Shown: positions 27,796-37,216, counted from the first letter of the stretch. The stretch is 64,000 bases of DNA from Algoriphagus sp. TR-M9 (GCF_027594545.1 NZ_CP115160.1:4584501-4648500), one strand, 5' to 3'. The notes: generated by a model from the sequence alone, not told the origin. A program made the numbers and translations.

Positions 27796-29501
27796 GCATG
27801 TTCAAGACTGACACTATATTGAAAAGTATTTTTGGAGTGTGCTTACTTTTAGCGCTCAACTCGCCAATTTTGGCTCAGACCGTTCCGCTGGGGATGCCGG
27901 TTCTGGATGATTACCTGCGTAGGGCACAGTTACTGGGTAAAGTTGATTCTGCGTCTTCCTTTATGATCAGACCACTTTATCCCGTGGAGGCTTTTGGGAT
28001 GCAAGATGGATTTGATCTGGACAGTTCTGTGGTAGATATGGATTTGTCCAAAGTCAATACCAGATTTGGGAAAGATAATAAGGGCAAGTTTTTACTGCTT
28101 CCGGTAACGCTCAAAACACAGTATAACTCCACTTATGCCTTTGGTGTAAATGATGGGGCATTTATTCCCAACCGTGGCATTCAGGCTATTTTGAGCCCAG
28201 GGGCCTATCTAGAATATGGCCCCCTGAGTGTGCAGTTTCAGCCAGAACTGCTCATGGCGCAAAATAAGGATTACAAAGGGTTTCCTATTGAGCATCAAGC
28301 CACCATTTTATTCTATTATGAATATATGAACCGCATAGATATGCCGGAGCGATTTGGGGATGATGCATATAATCAGGCTTACCTCGGTCAGTCTAGTATT
28401 AGATTAAATTATAAAGAATATTCTGTAGGCTTATCGTCAGAAAATCTCTGGTGGGGTCCAGGACGACGAAATTCTTTGTTGTTGGGTAACAATGCTCCTG
28501 GTTTTCTGCACTTTACATTAAACACGAGAAAGCCAGTCCAGACCAAAATTGGTTCTTTTGAAGGACAATATATCACAGGTTTTCCGAGTTCTTCCGGATT
28601 TTTGCCGCCACTTTCTGACTATAATATCCAGGAAAATAACGTCTATATCCCAAAACCAGAGGATAACAAGCGTTTGCTTTCGGGTGTAGTTTTTACCTAT
28701 CAGCCTAAATGGGTACCAGGTCTATTCTTGGGTTATGGATCTACGAGCCAGATGTATAGAGATGATGTGTCTACGCTGGGCGATATAATCCCTGTATTCA
28801 ATGGGCGCAAAAAGGCTGAAAATATTGTTGACCCCATTCAGGAAAAGCGTCAGCAGTTTAGTTCAGGGTTTTTTAGATGGTTGAGCGCTGCAGGTAATTT
28901 TGAGTTTTATGGAGAATACGGTACGCGGGACAATGACCGGCGGCTAGGCGATTTTCTCATTACGCCAGAGTCAGGCAGAGCCTTCACCTTTGGTTTTTCC
29001 CATTTGATGGAATTGAAAAAGCCCGGCCATTATTTTCAGCTCAGCTCAGAGATGACCCAGACAGGACAGACTATCCGGGAAGACATTCGGGATCTGAAAA
29101 CTTGGTATATTCATGACCATGTGGTAGATGGATACACCCACAATGGTCAGGTTTTGGGGGCGGGAAACGGCCCGGGTAGCAACGTGATTTTTGTGGAATT
29201 TGCCTGGGTAAATAAAATGAACCGGATAGGCTTTCAGATGGAGCGTATCGTTTACAATAATGACTTTTATTATTACCGATATGAAGCGTCTAAAGACTGG
29301 AGAAATAAATACGTAGATCTGGTACCTTCTTTAATCGGAGATTGGAGATTTGGTAATGTGCTTTTGAATGCGAGATTGCAGTATGTGAATACCTTAAACT
29401 ACAAGTGGTATTTAGAGAATAACCCAGACCAGTACTTTGTGCCGGGATACGATAGAAAAAACTTTGTGGGTCAGGTTGGCTTGGCTTACATGTTTCAATA
29501 A
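27792..29501 (+). CDS. Capsule assembly Wzi-family outer membrane protein
   Basis: 569 residues, signal peptide ending near LAQTVPLG. The sequence has the recognisable Wzi-type block with SSENLWWGPGRRNSLLLGNN and repeated amphipathic beta-strands through to the terminal aromatic residue (LAYMFQ), as expected for an 18-strand-type outer membrane barrel. E. coli Wzi is a lectin that anchors capsule to the cell surface; Bacteroidetes members are presumed to act on their own surface glycan. Coupling to the preceding lipoprotein and the presence of wecB nearby fit this. Confidence 0.88.
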   Translation: MSMFKTDTILKSIFGVCLLLALNSPILAQTVPLGMPVLDDYLRRAQLLGKVDSASSFMIRPLYPVEAFGMQDGFDLDSSVVDMDLSKVNTRFGKDNKGKFLLLPVTLKTQYNSTYAFGVNDGAFIPNRGIQAILSPGAYLEYGPLSVQFQPELLMAQNKDYKGFPIEHQATILFYYEYMNRIDMPERFGDDAYNQAYLGQSSIRLNYKEYSVGLSSENLWWGPGRRNSLLLGNNAPGFLHFTLNTRKPVQTKIGSFEGQYITGFPSSSGFLPPLSDYNIQENNVYIPKPEDNKRLLSGVVFTYQPKWVPGLFLGYGSTSQMYRDDVSTLGDIIPVFNGRKKAENIVDPIQEKRQQFSSGFFRWLSAAGNFEFYGEYGTRDNDRRLGDFLITPESGRAFTFGFSHLMELKKPGHYFQLSSEMTQTGQTIREDIRDLKTWYIHDHVVDGYTHNGQVLGAGNGPGSNVIFVEFAWVNKMNRIGFQMERIVYNNDFYYYRYEASKDWRNKYVDLVPSLIGDWRFGNVLLNARLQYVNTLNYKWYLENNPDQYFVPGYDRKNFVGQVGLAYMFQ

Positions 29502-29518
29502 GAATTAGCTTTTAAATA

Positions 29519-30034
29519 ATGGTAATCGAGAAAAATAAAGTAGTAGGGATTTCCTACAGCCTAAAGGTAGATGACGGTGAGTCTGGCATGGAGCACTATG
29601 AGACTGTACCTGAAAACAAGCCGTTTTACTTTCTCCTTGGGGCGGGAGAAGTCTTTCCAAAATTCGAAGATGCGCTGATAGGGAAATCTGCAGGGGATGA
29701 GTTTTCGGTTTTTTTGGACTTTGAGCATGCCTACGGGGATTACATGGAGGAGAAAAAGACCATTATTCCTAAGGCTAACTTTAAGCAAAAAGGGAAAGAC
29801 AGTAAAGAGCTACTCCGCGTAGGAAATGTGATCCCCATGCAAGATGATCAAGGCCGTCAGATCCGTGGTGAGATCATGAAAATAGACTACATAGGCGTAC
29901 ACATGGATTTCAATCCCCCATTGGCTGGCTATGACCTGCAGTTTGACGGTAAGGTAATAGCTGTGCGTGATGCTCAACCCGAAGAGCTAGAGCATGGCCA
30001 TGTGCATGGTCCGGACGGACACCACCACCATTGA
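29519..30034 (+). CDS. FKBP-type peptidyl-prolyl isomerase, SlyD-like
   Basis: 171 residues. The FKBP fold starts VVGISYSLKVDDGESG and has the SlyD hallmark ALIGKSAGDEFSVFLDFEHAYGDY, followed by the IF (insert-in-flap) chaperone domain. The C terminus is His-rich (HGHVHGPDGHHHH), as in SlyD proteins that bind nickel. Cytosolic folding helper and possible metal store. It begins 17 bp after the Wzi gene. Confidence 0.92.
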   Translation: MVIEKNKVVGISYSLKVDDGESGMEHYETVPENKPFYFLLGAGEVFPKFEDALIGKSAGDEFSVFLDFEHAYGDYMEEKKTIIPKANFKQKGKDSKELLRVGNVIPMQDDQGRQIRGEIMKIDYIGVHMDFNPPLAGYDLQFDGKVIAVRDAQPEELEHGHVHGPDGHHHH

Positions 30035-30040
30035 AACACT

Positions 30041-30067
30041 AATGCCCTGTTCATTGAATAGGGCATT
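30041..30067 (+). terminator. Terminator after slyD-like gene
   Basis: An 8-bp stem AATGCCCT / AGGGCATT with an 11-nt loop, 7 bp after the stop codon. Confidence 0.7.
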
Positions 30068-30124
30068 TGTCGTATAGGGCTAGCGGGAGTTTGAATTTAC
30101 ATTTGAGTAAAGAAGCGGGTACAG

Positions 30125-30196
30125 ATGGAGGAAAAATATATCAAACTTCTGAAGCGATTGGCTTTACTTGGATTCTTTATTGCCTTCATGGCATAA
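30125..30196 (+). CDS. Possible 23-residue hydrophobic peptide
   Basis: ATG GAG GAA AAA to a TAA stop: a short charged N terminus (MEEKYIKLLKR) followed by a single hydrophobic stretch ending FMA. It resembles one-helix membrane peptides but is short enough to arise by chance. No ribosome binding site or neighbour supports it strongly. Confidence 0.2.
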   Translation: MEEKYIKLLKRLALLGFFIAFMA

Positions 30197-30274
30197 GGAG
30201 CATTCAGGTTTACTGAGAACAACTTTTTACTGGTCTGTTCGGAAAATTAGGGGTGATTAATCCGGCAGTGTAGG

Positions 30275-30298
30275 CCTCCAAGATTTTGGAGGTCATTT
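30275..30298. terminator. Hairpin terminator before the transglutaminase-like gene
   Basis: CCTCCAA / TTGGAGG stem around a 4-nt loop, then a T-rich run on the plus strand. It lies at the 3' end of the minus-strand gene as well, so it could serve either transcript. Confidence 0.55.
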
Positions 30299-31120
30299 TT
30301 ATTTAGAACTTGCCGTGTATTGGATTTGGTCTTCAGCGAGTGCCTTAAGGCCTTCTATTCTTTCAGAATTATACAATTCTAATGCTTTCTGAAGCTGTGC
30401 ACTGGCATACTGATATTCCTGCTGGTTGAAAAGTGAAATGGCATCATTGTAATATTGTAATCCTGCTAGTTGCTTCAAGTTCACCTTTCTGAATACTGCA
30501 TTGTCCCAAAGTTCGTTTTTCGGAGCACCCAGTCGCTTATCCACAGCTTGCAAGGTGGCACTAGCCACAGGTTGATAGCTTTCCAGATATTCAGCCACTT
30601 CAGAGGGAGCAGTCATCATACCACCCACAGGTAAAGTGCTCTCCAGGATAATGTCTTTTCCTTCAAAATTCACTCTGATGAAAACATGATAGTCGGTTTC
30701 GACAATATCAAACTCAAAACCATAACGGTCCAATAATAGCCCCAATGCTGCAGAAGCACTCACACAGTCGTATTTTCCAGCTGTCAGCATGGTGTTGAAG
30801 GTGGAGTGCTGCTCGTAGGTTTGGAAGAGCCTTTGGTGGGATTTTTCAAATACCTTCCTTAAAAGCTTATAATCTGCACCTTTTTTATTAAATCTTTTGT
30901 CCAGATCCTGGACCAAAACCTTCCAGTTTTCATCGGACAATTGCTCATCTGCCTGCACTGCCCTGAACAGATAGTAAGGATCTTCTTGGCCTTCGACCCA
31001 AAGTGCTTTTTCTGATTTGTTTTCAAAAGTCAACTCCTCCGGATTTTCAATACTCTCCTGGCCTTGTGCAATAAAGCCAAGGGCAGAGATTAGAAAATAT
31101 GTGAGAAGAAATTTTTTCAC
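30299..31120 (-). CDS. Exported transglutaminase-like protein
   Basis: 273 residues, signal peptide (MKKFLLTYFLISALGF, cleavage after AQGQ). The central part has a Cys in KYDCVSASAALGLLLDRYGF (about residue 116) followed by a His in VETDYHVFIRV, spaced as in papain-like transglutaminase-core domains. The C terminus (about 220-273) looks like tetratricopeptide helices (LFNQQEYQYASAQLQKALEL). Most likely a periplasmic transglutaminase-like or TPR protein of unknown substrate. Confidence 0.7.
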   Translation of the reverse strand: MKKFLLTYFLISALGFIAQGQESIENPEELTFENKSEKALWVEGQEDPYYLFRAVQADEQLSDENWKVLVQDLDKRFNKKGADYKLLRKVFEKSHQRLFQTYEQHSTFNTMLTAGKYDCVSASAALGLLLDRYGFEFDIVETDYHVFIRVNFEGKDIILESTLPVGGMMTAPSEVAEYLESYQPVASATLQAVDKRLGAPKNELWDNAVFRKVNLKQLAGLQYYNDAISLFNQQEYQYASAQLQKALELYNSERIEGLKALAEDQIQYTASSK

Positions 31121-31304
31121 CTAGAATGAAGCTAATGTTACCTTTTGTACGGTCAATGTTACGTAAAGTTAACAATTTGGTAACATTAAAGCATGAAAAA
31201 CCCCAAAACTTAACATTGGGGAAATGTGATTACTTCACTTACCGCCTTGTGATCAGGTAGTTTGAGGTACAAGTGGCGCGGATCTGTGCAAAAAATTGGA
31301 AGGG

Positions 31305-31778
31305 CTATTCGTGGTGATAAGGCTCGTTTCTCAGGATAGTAAATCCACGATAAAGCTGCTCGATAAAAAATGGTCGGATCATCTGATGGGAAAATGTCAT
31401 TTTGGAAATGGAAAGCTTTCCGTTGGCTCGGGAGTACACAGCGTCTGAGAATCCGTAAGGTCCGCCGATCACGAATATTAATTGCTTCAGGCCGGCATTC
31501 ATTTTTTTCTGAATAAATGCCGAAAAATCCATGGAAGTGTAGCTTTTGCCTCGCTCATCCAGCAAAATGAGATCGTCAGATGGTATTGTTTTTTTGAGGA
31601 TAAGCTCGCCTTCTTTCTCCTTTTGCAAAGCTTCAGAAAGTGATTTGGTGTTTTTGATGTCCGGAATCACTTCCACTTCAAACTTGATATAAAAATTGAG
31701 TCGCTTCGAATACTCAGCTATGAGTTCGTTAATAGCCTTGTGGTCAGTTTTTCCGATTGCGATCAGTTTGATTTGCAT
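31305..31778 (-). CDS. rlmH: 23S rRNA (pseudouridine1915-N3)-methyltransferase RlmH
   Basis: 157 residues from the ATG at 31778 (MQIKLIAIGKTDHKAINELI); the longer open frame upstream is not homologous and runs through the promoter and start of the fasciclin gene. SPOUT-fold signatures are LIFVIGGPYGFSDAVYSRA and the C-terminal LYRGFTILRNEPYHHE, which is nearly invariant in RlmH. The cytosolic enzyme methylates the pseudouridine at position 1915 of helix 69 in 70S ribosomes. Confidence 0.97.
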   Translation of the reverse strand: MQIKLIAIGKTDHKAINELIAEYSKRLNFYIKFEVEVIPDIKNTKSLSEALQKEKEGELILKKTIPSDDLILLDERGKSYTSMDFSAFIQKKMNAGLKQLIFVIGGPYGFSDAVYSRANGKLSISKMTFSHQMIRPFFIEQLYRGFTILRNEPYHHE

Positions 31779-31947
31779 GTTCAAATATCTGAAAATTCTC
31801 CCGTACACAGAAAAATAATGCTGGTGTTTAGAGCTATAAGTAGCTTTCGAGGGGTTTTTATAAAATTTGTAAAAAATTGACAAACAATTACTTACATGGG
31901 CTGTTAGGTGGTAGTAAACCAATAAAAAAACTAAACAATTAACTACC

Positions 31948-32454
31948 ATGAAAAAAACAGGAATTGCGTTTATGATGATGCTATTAGTAGTGGCTTCTTC
32001 ATTTACATTAAAAACGAACAGCGTACACGAAACCAAGTTTGATGCGGACATCGTGGAATTAGCTGCATCACAGGATTTTTTAACCACTCTAGTAGCTGCT
32101 GTTAAAGCTGGTGATTTGGTAGAAACACTCCAAGGTGATGGACCATTTACCGTTTTTGCCCCTACCAATGAAGCTTTTGCTAAGCTTCCTGAAGGGACTG
32201 TAGAAAACCTATTGAAGCCTGAAAATAAAGCCCAACTGGTCAAGATCCTTACCTACCATGTGGTACCGGGAAAAGTGATGTCGGCTGACCTGAAAAATGG
32301 TCAAATGGCGAAAACCGCTGAGGGAAGCTCGATCAAAGTGACCTTGATGGACGGTAAAGCCATGGTCAATAATGCAACGGTCACCACTGCTGATATTGAA
32401 GCGGACAATGGTGTAGTGCACATCATAGACACGGTGATCATGCCGCCAATGTAA
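31948..32454 (+). CDS. Fasciclin (FAS1) domain protein, secreted
   Basis: 168 residues with a signal peptide (MKKTGIAFMMMLLVVASS). One FAS1 domain follows: DFLTTLVAAVKAGDLVETLQ, the H1 motif FTVFAPTNEAFAKLPEGTV, the YH motif TYHVVPGKVM, and the H2-like ending GVVHIIDTVIMPP. FAS1 proteins mediate adhesion or act in the envelope. Codon use is biased, suggesting good expression. A strong terminator follows. Confidence 0.93.
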   Translation: MKKTGIAFMMMLLVVASSFTLKTNSVHETKFDADIVELAASQDFLTTLVAAVKAGDLVETLQGDGPFTVFAPTNEAFAKLPEGTVENLLKPENKAQLVKILTYHVVPGKVMSADLKNGQMAKTAEGSSIKVTLMDGKAMVNNATVTTADIEADNGVVHIIDTVIMPPM

Positions 32455-32476
32455 ATTTTGTTGAGGGTTAGTGTTT

Positions 32477-32513
32477 AGAGGCTGTTCCAAAAGATTTTGG
32501 CAGCCTCTTTTTT
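32477..32513 (+). terminator. Strong terminator after fasciclin gene
   Basis: AGAGGCTG / CAGCCTCT outer stem and CCAAAA / TTTTGG inner stem, followed by a T run. Confidence 0.85.
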
Positions 32514-32564
32514 ATGGGTTTGGTTTTTTATCTTTAGAATGCAAACTCTAAAACCATCACCCTA

Positions 32565-35500
32565 ATGAAATTTTATTCACTCTTAGTCCTTTGGATGTGC
32601 TCCACTTACCTTGTAAATGGACAATCCGAAGTATCCCCCTTTTTCACATTCAACCCTACGCTTACCCCTGATGGACAGACCGTGATCTTTAGCTATGAGG
32701 GTGATCTTTGGAAAGTACCAGCTGCAGGAGGGGAATCCGCTAGGATTACTGCTATGGAAGGAGAGGAAACCAATCCTGCAGTTTCTCCAGATGGAAAATG
32801 GCTGGCTTTTTCGGCCGAGCAATATGGCAACAAAGATGTTTTCATCATGCCGCTGGAAGGCGGTGAGATACTTCAGCTTACCTACCATGAAGCAGCAGAT
32901 GAAGTGGAGTCCTGGAGCTGGGATAGTCAGAAGATTTACTTTAGCTCAGGCAGGTATAATACTTATACAACTTTTGAGATTGCTGTAGATGGAAGTACGC
33001 CAAAGCGGCTTTTCCCACATTATTTCAATACCGTACATAACACTGCGGTGAGCCCTACAACCGGCGAAGTATTTTTCAATGAAAGCTGGGAAAGTAAAAG
33101 GTTTGCGATCCGCAAGCGCTATAAAGGGGAGTATAATCCCGATATCAAATCCTATAACCCGGAGACCAAAGCGTATAAACAGTACACAGATTATGAGGGA
33201 AAAGACTTTGGAGTGACGATAGACCAAGAGGGGAATGTCTATTTCATGTCAGATGAAGCAAATGGGGAATACAACCTTTATACTTTCAAAAATGGCGTAA
33301 AGACCCAGCTCACAGACTTTACCAGTTCGATCATGTGGCCAAAAGTCAGTGCCAATGGTCAGAAAGTTGTTTTCCAAAAAGATTATCAGATCCACGTGTA
33401 TGATGTGGCTACAGGTGAGACTATCCAGCCAGCATTCTCACTTTTCCAGAACCAGACATTGGCAAAGGATATCTCTAGGTCCGTATCGGGAAATGTAAGT
33501 TACTTCGATGTGTCTCCTGATGGGAAGAAAATTGCTTTTGTTTCCCGTGGTGTTCTTTTTATTTCTGATGTTAAAGGCAAGTTTATCAAGCAAATCCCTA
33601 CCCATGCCAAGGAAGCTGTGGAAGAGGTGAAGTGGATGTCTGATAATGAATCCCTGCTTTACACCCGCACAGTCAAGGGTTATCATAATCTTTTTACCAT
33701 TTCTGCCCAAAATCCGGAGGATGAAAAGCAATTGACCTCAGATCAAGATAAGAATAGAAATCTCACGCTAAATGAAGATAGAACTTTGGGGCTTTACATC
33801 AGTGGAAGGAATGAAGTGCGGGAAATTGATCTAAAGACTATGGAGAGCAAAACTCTGGTGGAAGATGAGCTTTGGGGGCTTTATACACCTAGTGCCTATT
33901 TCTCACCTGATGATGCATACGTGGTGTTCTCACCCATCCGAAATTTCGAGCGCGAAGTAATGGTATACCATAGGCCTTCAGCTAAGGTGATTAATTTGAC
34001 CCAAACCCGCGTTACAGAAACCAACCCAGTATGGTCTCCGGATGGCAAATACATCTATTTCACCAGTGACCGTACTCAGCCAAGCTATCCTTACGGTACC
34101 ACTGAGGCTCATCTTTATAGGATGAAGCTGGAGAAGTTTTCAGAGATTTTTGAGTCGGATAAGGTAGAGGAGCTTTTTGCAGAGGAAGAAAAAGAGGACA
34201 ACGACAAAGGAGATGAAAAAGAGGATAAATCGGTACAAGTGAAAATCAGTACAGGTAACTTCATGGACAGGCTGGAGTTGATCGGGCCTTCCTTTGGGCA
34301 GCAAGCTGATCCATATGTGTATCAAAAGAAGGGGAAAACCATGGTATTTTACATTTCCAATCATGATGAGGGTACGTCTAAGATGTGGAAAACTACCTTG
34401 GAGGACTTTGAAAAAACAAAGACCGAAAAAGTCTCTGATCAGCGAATGGGCGGTTTTGATATCGTAGTAGCGAAGGATAAATTGTACTTAACCTCCGGTG
34501 GAAAGCTGCATACTTTTGACCCGGCAAGCAATAAAACAGAGGAGATTAAACTGGAGCATTCATTCTCAAAAAATCTACAGAATGAATTTGAGCAGATGTA
34601 TTATGAGGCTTGGGCAGGCATGGAGCAAAACTTCTATGACGGAGATTTTCATGGTCAAAATTGGCAGGAACTTCGGGATAGGTATGCACAATTTCTGCCT
34701 TTTGTACGCAGCAGAGCTAATCTTTCTGTGATTTTCAACGAAATGCTAGGTGAATTAAATACCTCACACTTTGGCTTCAATACTAGTGGCGCTGAAGAGA
34801 GAATCTACCTTGGAGCTAGATCTATGGAAACCGGAATTGTTTTTAAAAATGATGCCCCATTCGTAGTAGATAGGGTATTGGCGGACAGTCCACTTGATCT
34901 GGATCCAGTGCCAGTGAAGCCAGGTGATGAGCTCCTTGCTGTGAATGGAATAAATGTGGATAAGTCTATAAACCGGGAGTTCTATTTTTCTTCTCCAACT
35001 CTTGCTGAGGAACTGGAGTTGACTTTTCAAAGGGATGGAGAACAGCTGAAAGTAAAGGTTCATCCGGCTTCCTATTTTGCGATGAGAACCTGGCTATATG
35101 ACGAGTGGATGGATAGCAATGAGGCCTATGTGGATGAGAAAGCAGACAATAAAATCTCCTATGTGCATATGAAAAATATGAGCGGTGGAGAACTCCAGCA
35201 TTTCCTAGAATATATGGTTTCAAACAAAGCAGATCGGGATGGGCTGATTTTGGATCTCAGGTATAACACCGGGGGTAATGTGCACGACCGTGTACTTCAG
35301 TTTCTCAGTCAGCGAAGCTATCTGCAGTGGAAATATAGGGACGGAGCTTTGACCAACCAACCCAATTTTTCCCCATCGGATAAGCCAATTGTTTTGCTGA
35401 TAAACGAGCAGTCCCTTTCTGATGCAGAAATGACTGCGGCTGGTTTTAAGGAGTTGGGCTTAGGGACTATAATTGGAACAGAGACTTACCGCTGGATCAT

Positions 35501-35705
35501 ATTTACCTCTGGTCAGGGATTGGTAGATGGGTCGTTTTATAGATTGCCTTCCTGGGGCTGTTACACCTTGGATGGGAGAAATCTAGAGACGGAAGGCGTA
35601 GCTCCGGATATCCGAATGGAGGAGAGCTTTGTGGACCGCCTAGAGGGGAATCAAAAGCAACTTGATAAGGCAATAGAGGTGATAATGGACCAAATGAAGA
35701 AATAA
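32565..35705 (+). CDS. Tricorn-type S41 peptidase with beta-propeller and PDZ domains
   Basis: 1046 residues with signal peptide (YLVNGQS). The N-terminal half (about 30-520) has WD40-like/PD40 repeats typical of tricorn propellers (for example TNPAVSPDGKWLAFS and TNPVWSPDGKYIYFTSD). An acidic linker (EEEKEDNDKGDEKEDK) follows, then a helical region, a PDZ-like domain (about 775-840) and the S41 catalytic domain with DGLILDLRYNTGG and the presumed nucleophile Ser952 in EQSLSDAE. Exported peptidase, probably periplasmic, degrading peptides. Tail-specific-type substrates are inference. Confidence 0.93.
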   Translation: MKFYSLLVLWMCSTYLVNGQSEVSPFFTFNPTLTPDGQTVIFSYEGDLWKVPAAGGESARITAMEGEETNPAVSPDGKWLAFSAEQYGNKDVFIMPLEGGEILQLTYHEAADEVESWSWDSQKIYFSSGRYNTYTTFEIAVDGSTPKRLFPHYFNTVHNTAVSPTTGEVFFNESWESKRFAIRKRYKGEYNPDIKSYNPETKAYKQYTDYEGKDFGVTIDQEGNVYFMSDEANGEYNLYTFKNGVKTQLTDFTSSIMWPKVSANGQKVVFQKDYQIHVYDVATGETIQPAFSLFQNQTLAKDISRSVSGNVSYFDVSPDGKKIAFVSRGVLFISDVKGKFIKQIPTHAKEAVEEVKWMSDNESLLYTRTVKGYHNLFTISAQNPEDEKQLTSDQDKNRNLTLNEDRTLGLYISGRNEVREIDLKTMESKTLVEDELWGLYTPSAYFSPDDAYVVFSPIRNFEREVMVYHRPSAKVINLTQTRVTETNPVWSPDGKYIYFTSDRTQPSYPYGTTEAHLYRMKLEKFSEIFESDKVEELFAEEEKEDNDKGDEKEDKSVQVKISTGNFMDRLELIGPSFGQQADPYVYQKKGKTMVFYISNHDEGTSKMWKTTLEDFEKTKTEKVSDQRMGGFDIVVAKDKLYLTSGGKLHTFDPASNKTEEIKLEHSFSKNLQNEFEQMYYEAWAGMEQNFYDGDFHGQNWQELRDRYAQFLPFVRSRANLSVIFNEMLGELNTSHFGFNTSGAEERIYLGARSMETGIVFKNDAPFVVDRVLADSPLDLDPVPVKPGDELLAVNGINVDKSINREFYFSSPTLAEELELTFQRDGEQLKVKVHPASYFAMRTWLYDEWMDSNEAYVDEKADNKISYVHMKNMSGGELQHFLEYMVSNKADRDGLILDLRYNTGGNVHDRVLQFLSQRSYLQWKYRDGALTNQPNFSPSDKPIVLLINEQSLSDAEMTAAGFKELGLGTIIGTETYRWIIFTSGQGLVDGSFYRLPSWGCYTLDGRNLETEGVAPDIRMEESFVDRLEGNQKQLDKAIEVIMDQMKK

Positions 35706-35745
35706 AGCCAGCAGATAATCGAAGCTTAGTTGACTTGGCGCTAAA

Positions 35746-35779
35746 TGCAAAAGCCTCCCCAGAAAGGGAGGCTTTTGCA
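35746..35779. terminator. Very strong bidirectional terminator
   Basis: A perfect 14-bp stem TGCAAAAGCCTCCC / GGGAGGCTTTTGCA with a 6-nt loop between two convergent genes. Confidence 0.9.
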
Positions 35780-35795
35780 TGAATATGGGGTCAGC

Positions 35796-36272
35796 TTATT
35801 TCATCAGCTCTTTTCTCTTCAGGATGGTCTCCAAAAACTTCCGCTCATTTTCAGAATTGAAAATCCGGAAGGGGAGATGGATGAATTGGGCCTTGGAGAG
35901 GTACAGTAAGTACGCTTCATTTTTGATCTGGGCGCTTTTGATCATATTCCATTGTACAGGCATTCCCTGCTTTGGATTGATTTTCATCAGGATCTGACGG
36001 CTATCTATTTCGTAAGCCATTTTTTCGAAAATCATTTTATTCTGCTCCATTTGGGTTACGCCGGTAAACTGAATCGCCCAGAACAATACGTAGAGGCCGT
36101 ACCCCAGCAATCCGCCTATGATCCACCAGATGGATGGAATCCAAAAATATCCGCACATGATGGCTATGGCAATCGGGATTACCCACCACTGTTGTTTCAA
36201 TACGTTGGCTAATGCGATTTTAATATAGGTACCAGTAGGGAGCTGGTATTTTTTTGTTTTTACTATCATCAC
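35796..36272 (-). CDS. YcxB-like membrane protein
   Basis: 158 residues, two closely spaced membrane helices (about 30-47 and 50-72, WWVIPIAIAIMCGYFWIPSI), then a C-terminal soluble domain with the shape of YcxB-type proteins (MAYEIDSRQILMKINPKQGM, ending FLETILKRKELMK). Function unknown. The ATG at 36269 is as good as that at 36272. Confidence 0.72.
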   Translation of the reverse strand: MMIVKTKKYQLPTGTYIKIALANVLKQQWWVIPIAIAIMCGYFWIPSIWWIIGGLLGYGLYVLFWAIQFTGVTQMEQNKMIFEKMAYEIDSRQILMKINPKQGMPVQWNMIKSAQIKNEAYLLYLSKAQFIHLPFRIFNSENERKFLETILKRKELMK

Positions 36273-36421
36273 TTCTATTTTTCAGAGCGCAAATATCCAC
36301 CTATCCAAGGGATTAAACAAGCCAAACGAATTCATAATACGCCGCTCAAGGCCCCGAACTTCTGCCTGTGGTCCAGTTGGTACGATTGCTGAATGATCGC
36401 TATAAACCAGTAAGAATCCTA

Positions 36422-36477
36422 AAATCAATGGATTAGGAGTAGATTTTATCAAAACAAATCGCCTAGACCATTGATTT
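36422..36477. repeat. 10-bp inverted repeat in a gene-poor gap
   Basis: AAATCAATGG and CCATTGATTT are perfect complements separated by 36 bp, 39 bp upstream of the small membrane protein gene. It could form a cruciform or be a regulator site; nothing identifies a binding protein. Confidence 0.5.
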
Positions 36478-36516
36478 ACTAAAGGTATTCGATTATCTTA
36501 TTTGAAATTTTTCACT

Positions 36517-36747
36517 ATGGATAGCCTAATAATAGATCTTATTCTTTTCGCGGCGGCATACGTGGTATTCGTGTATGTCTTGGCAACTATGACCAGAAGG
36601 TCCATGAAAAGTGGTGGTAAAAATGAGGATGACGGAGACGGAGGAATAGAAGACTTCACCCCGCCCAAAATTGATTTACCGCCTGGTGTGATCTGGCCCA
36701 GCGACTCGCCCAAAGGACGCAAAATCCCGGAGCCGGTGGAGTTTTAA
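36517..36747 (+). CDS. Small one-helix membrane protein
   Basis: 76 residues from the ATG at 36517 (MDSLIIDLILFAAAYVVFVY), one N-terminal helix, then a Gly/Asp-rich soluble stretch (SGGKNEDDGDGGIED) and a Pro-rich tail (PPGVIWPSDSPKGRK). The tail pattern PPGVxxP looks conserved. Function unknown. Its stop codon overlaps that of the convergent Fur-family gene by 4 bp. Confidence 0.65.
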   Translation: MDSLIIDLILFAAAYVVFVYVLATMTRRSMKSGGKNEDDGDGGIEDFTPPKIDLPPGVIWPSDSPKGRKIPEPVEF

Positions 36748-37151
36748 TTACACTTGTCGCAGGTTCCCTGCACCAAGAGACTCATTTCTTTTTTCTTAAA
36801 GCCTTTTGGGAGACTTACAGCCGGCAGCGTGATGTCTTCCAGACAAATAGTTTCCCCACAATTTTCACACTTAAAGTGTACATGCTCATGACTATGGTTT
36901 TCCTCCTCATGGGTACAAAGTGCGTATTTGGTGGCGCCGCTATCGTCCAAGACCTTGTGAATAATATCGCTTTCCAAAAAAGTATTCAGTGTCCTGTAGA
37001 TGGTAACTCTATCAAACTGACTGTCTAAGGATTCCTCTAGATCTGAATGGGCAAGTGCCACTTGCTTATCCAGAAATTCCCGGATGATTTCCTGCCGGCA
37101 ATCGGTTATTCGGAGTTTGTGATTTTGTAGTATGGTTAATGGGCTGGTCAT
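36744..37151 (-). CDS. Fur-family transcriptional regulator
   Basis: 135 residues from the ATG at 37151 (MTSPLTILQNHKLRITDCRQE); a start at 37166 is also possible. The winged-helix DNA-binding part (FDRVTIYRTLNTFLESDIIHK) and the C-terminal metal/dimer region with a His-rich stretch (HEEENHSHEHVHFKCENCGET) and a CDKC tail are clear. Two CxxC pairs form the structural zinc site. Fur, Zur or PerR cannot be told apart with certainty; the short length and rich Cys content fit a Zur-like or general Fur role. Confidence 0.92.
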   Translation of the reverse strand: MTSPLTILQNHKLRITDCRQEIIREFLDKQVALAHSDLEESLDSQFDRVTIYRTLNTFLESDIIHKVLDDSGATKYALCTHEEENHSHEHVHFKCENCGETICLEDITLPAVSLPKGFKKKEMSLLVQGTCDKCN

Positions 37152-37216
37152 ATGCATGTATTTCAAACAAAACTAAGCAAAAATTGATTTCAAGCGAATC
37201 GAATTAAATACCGATA

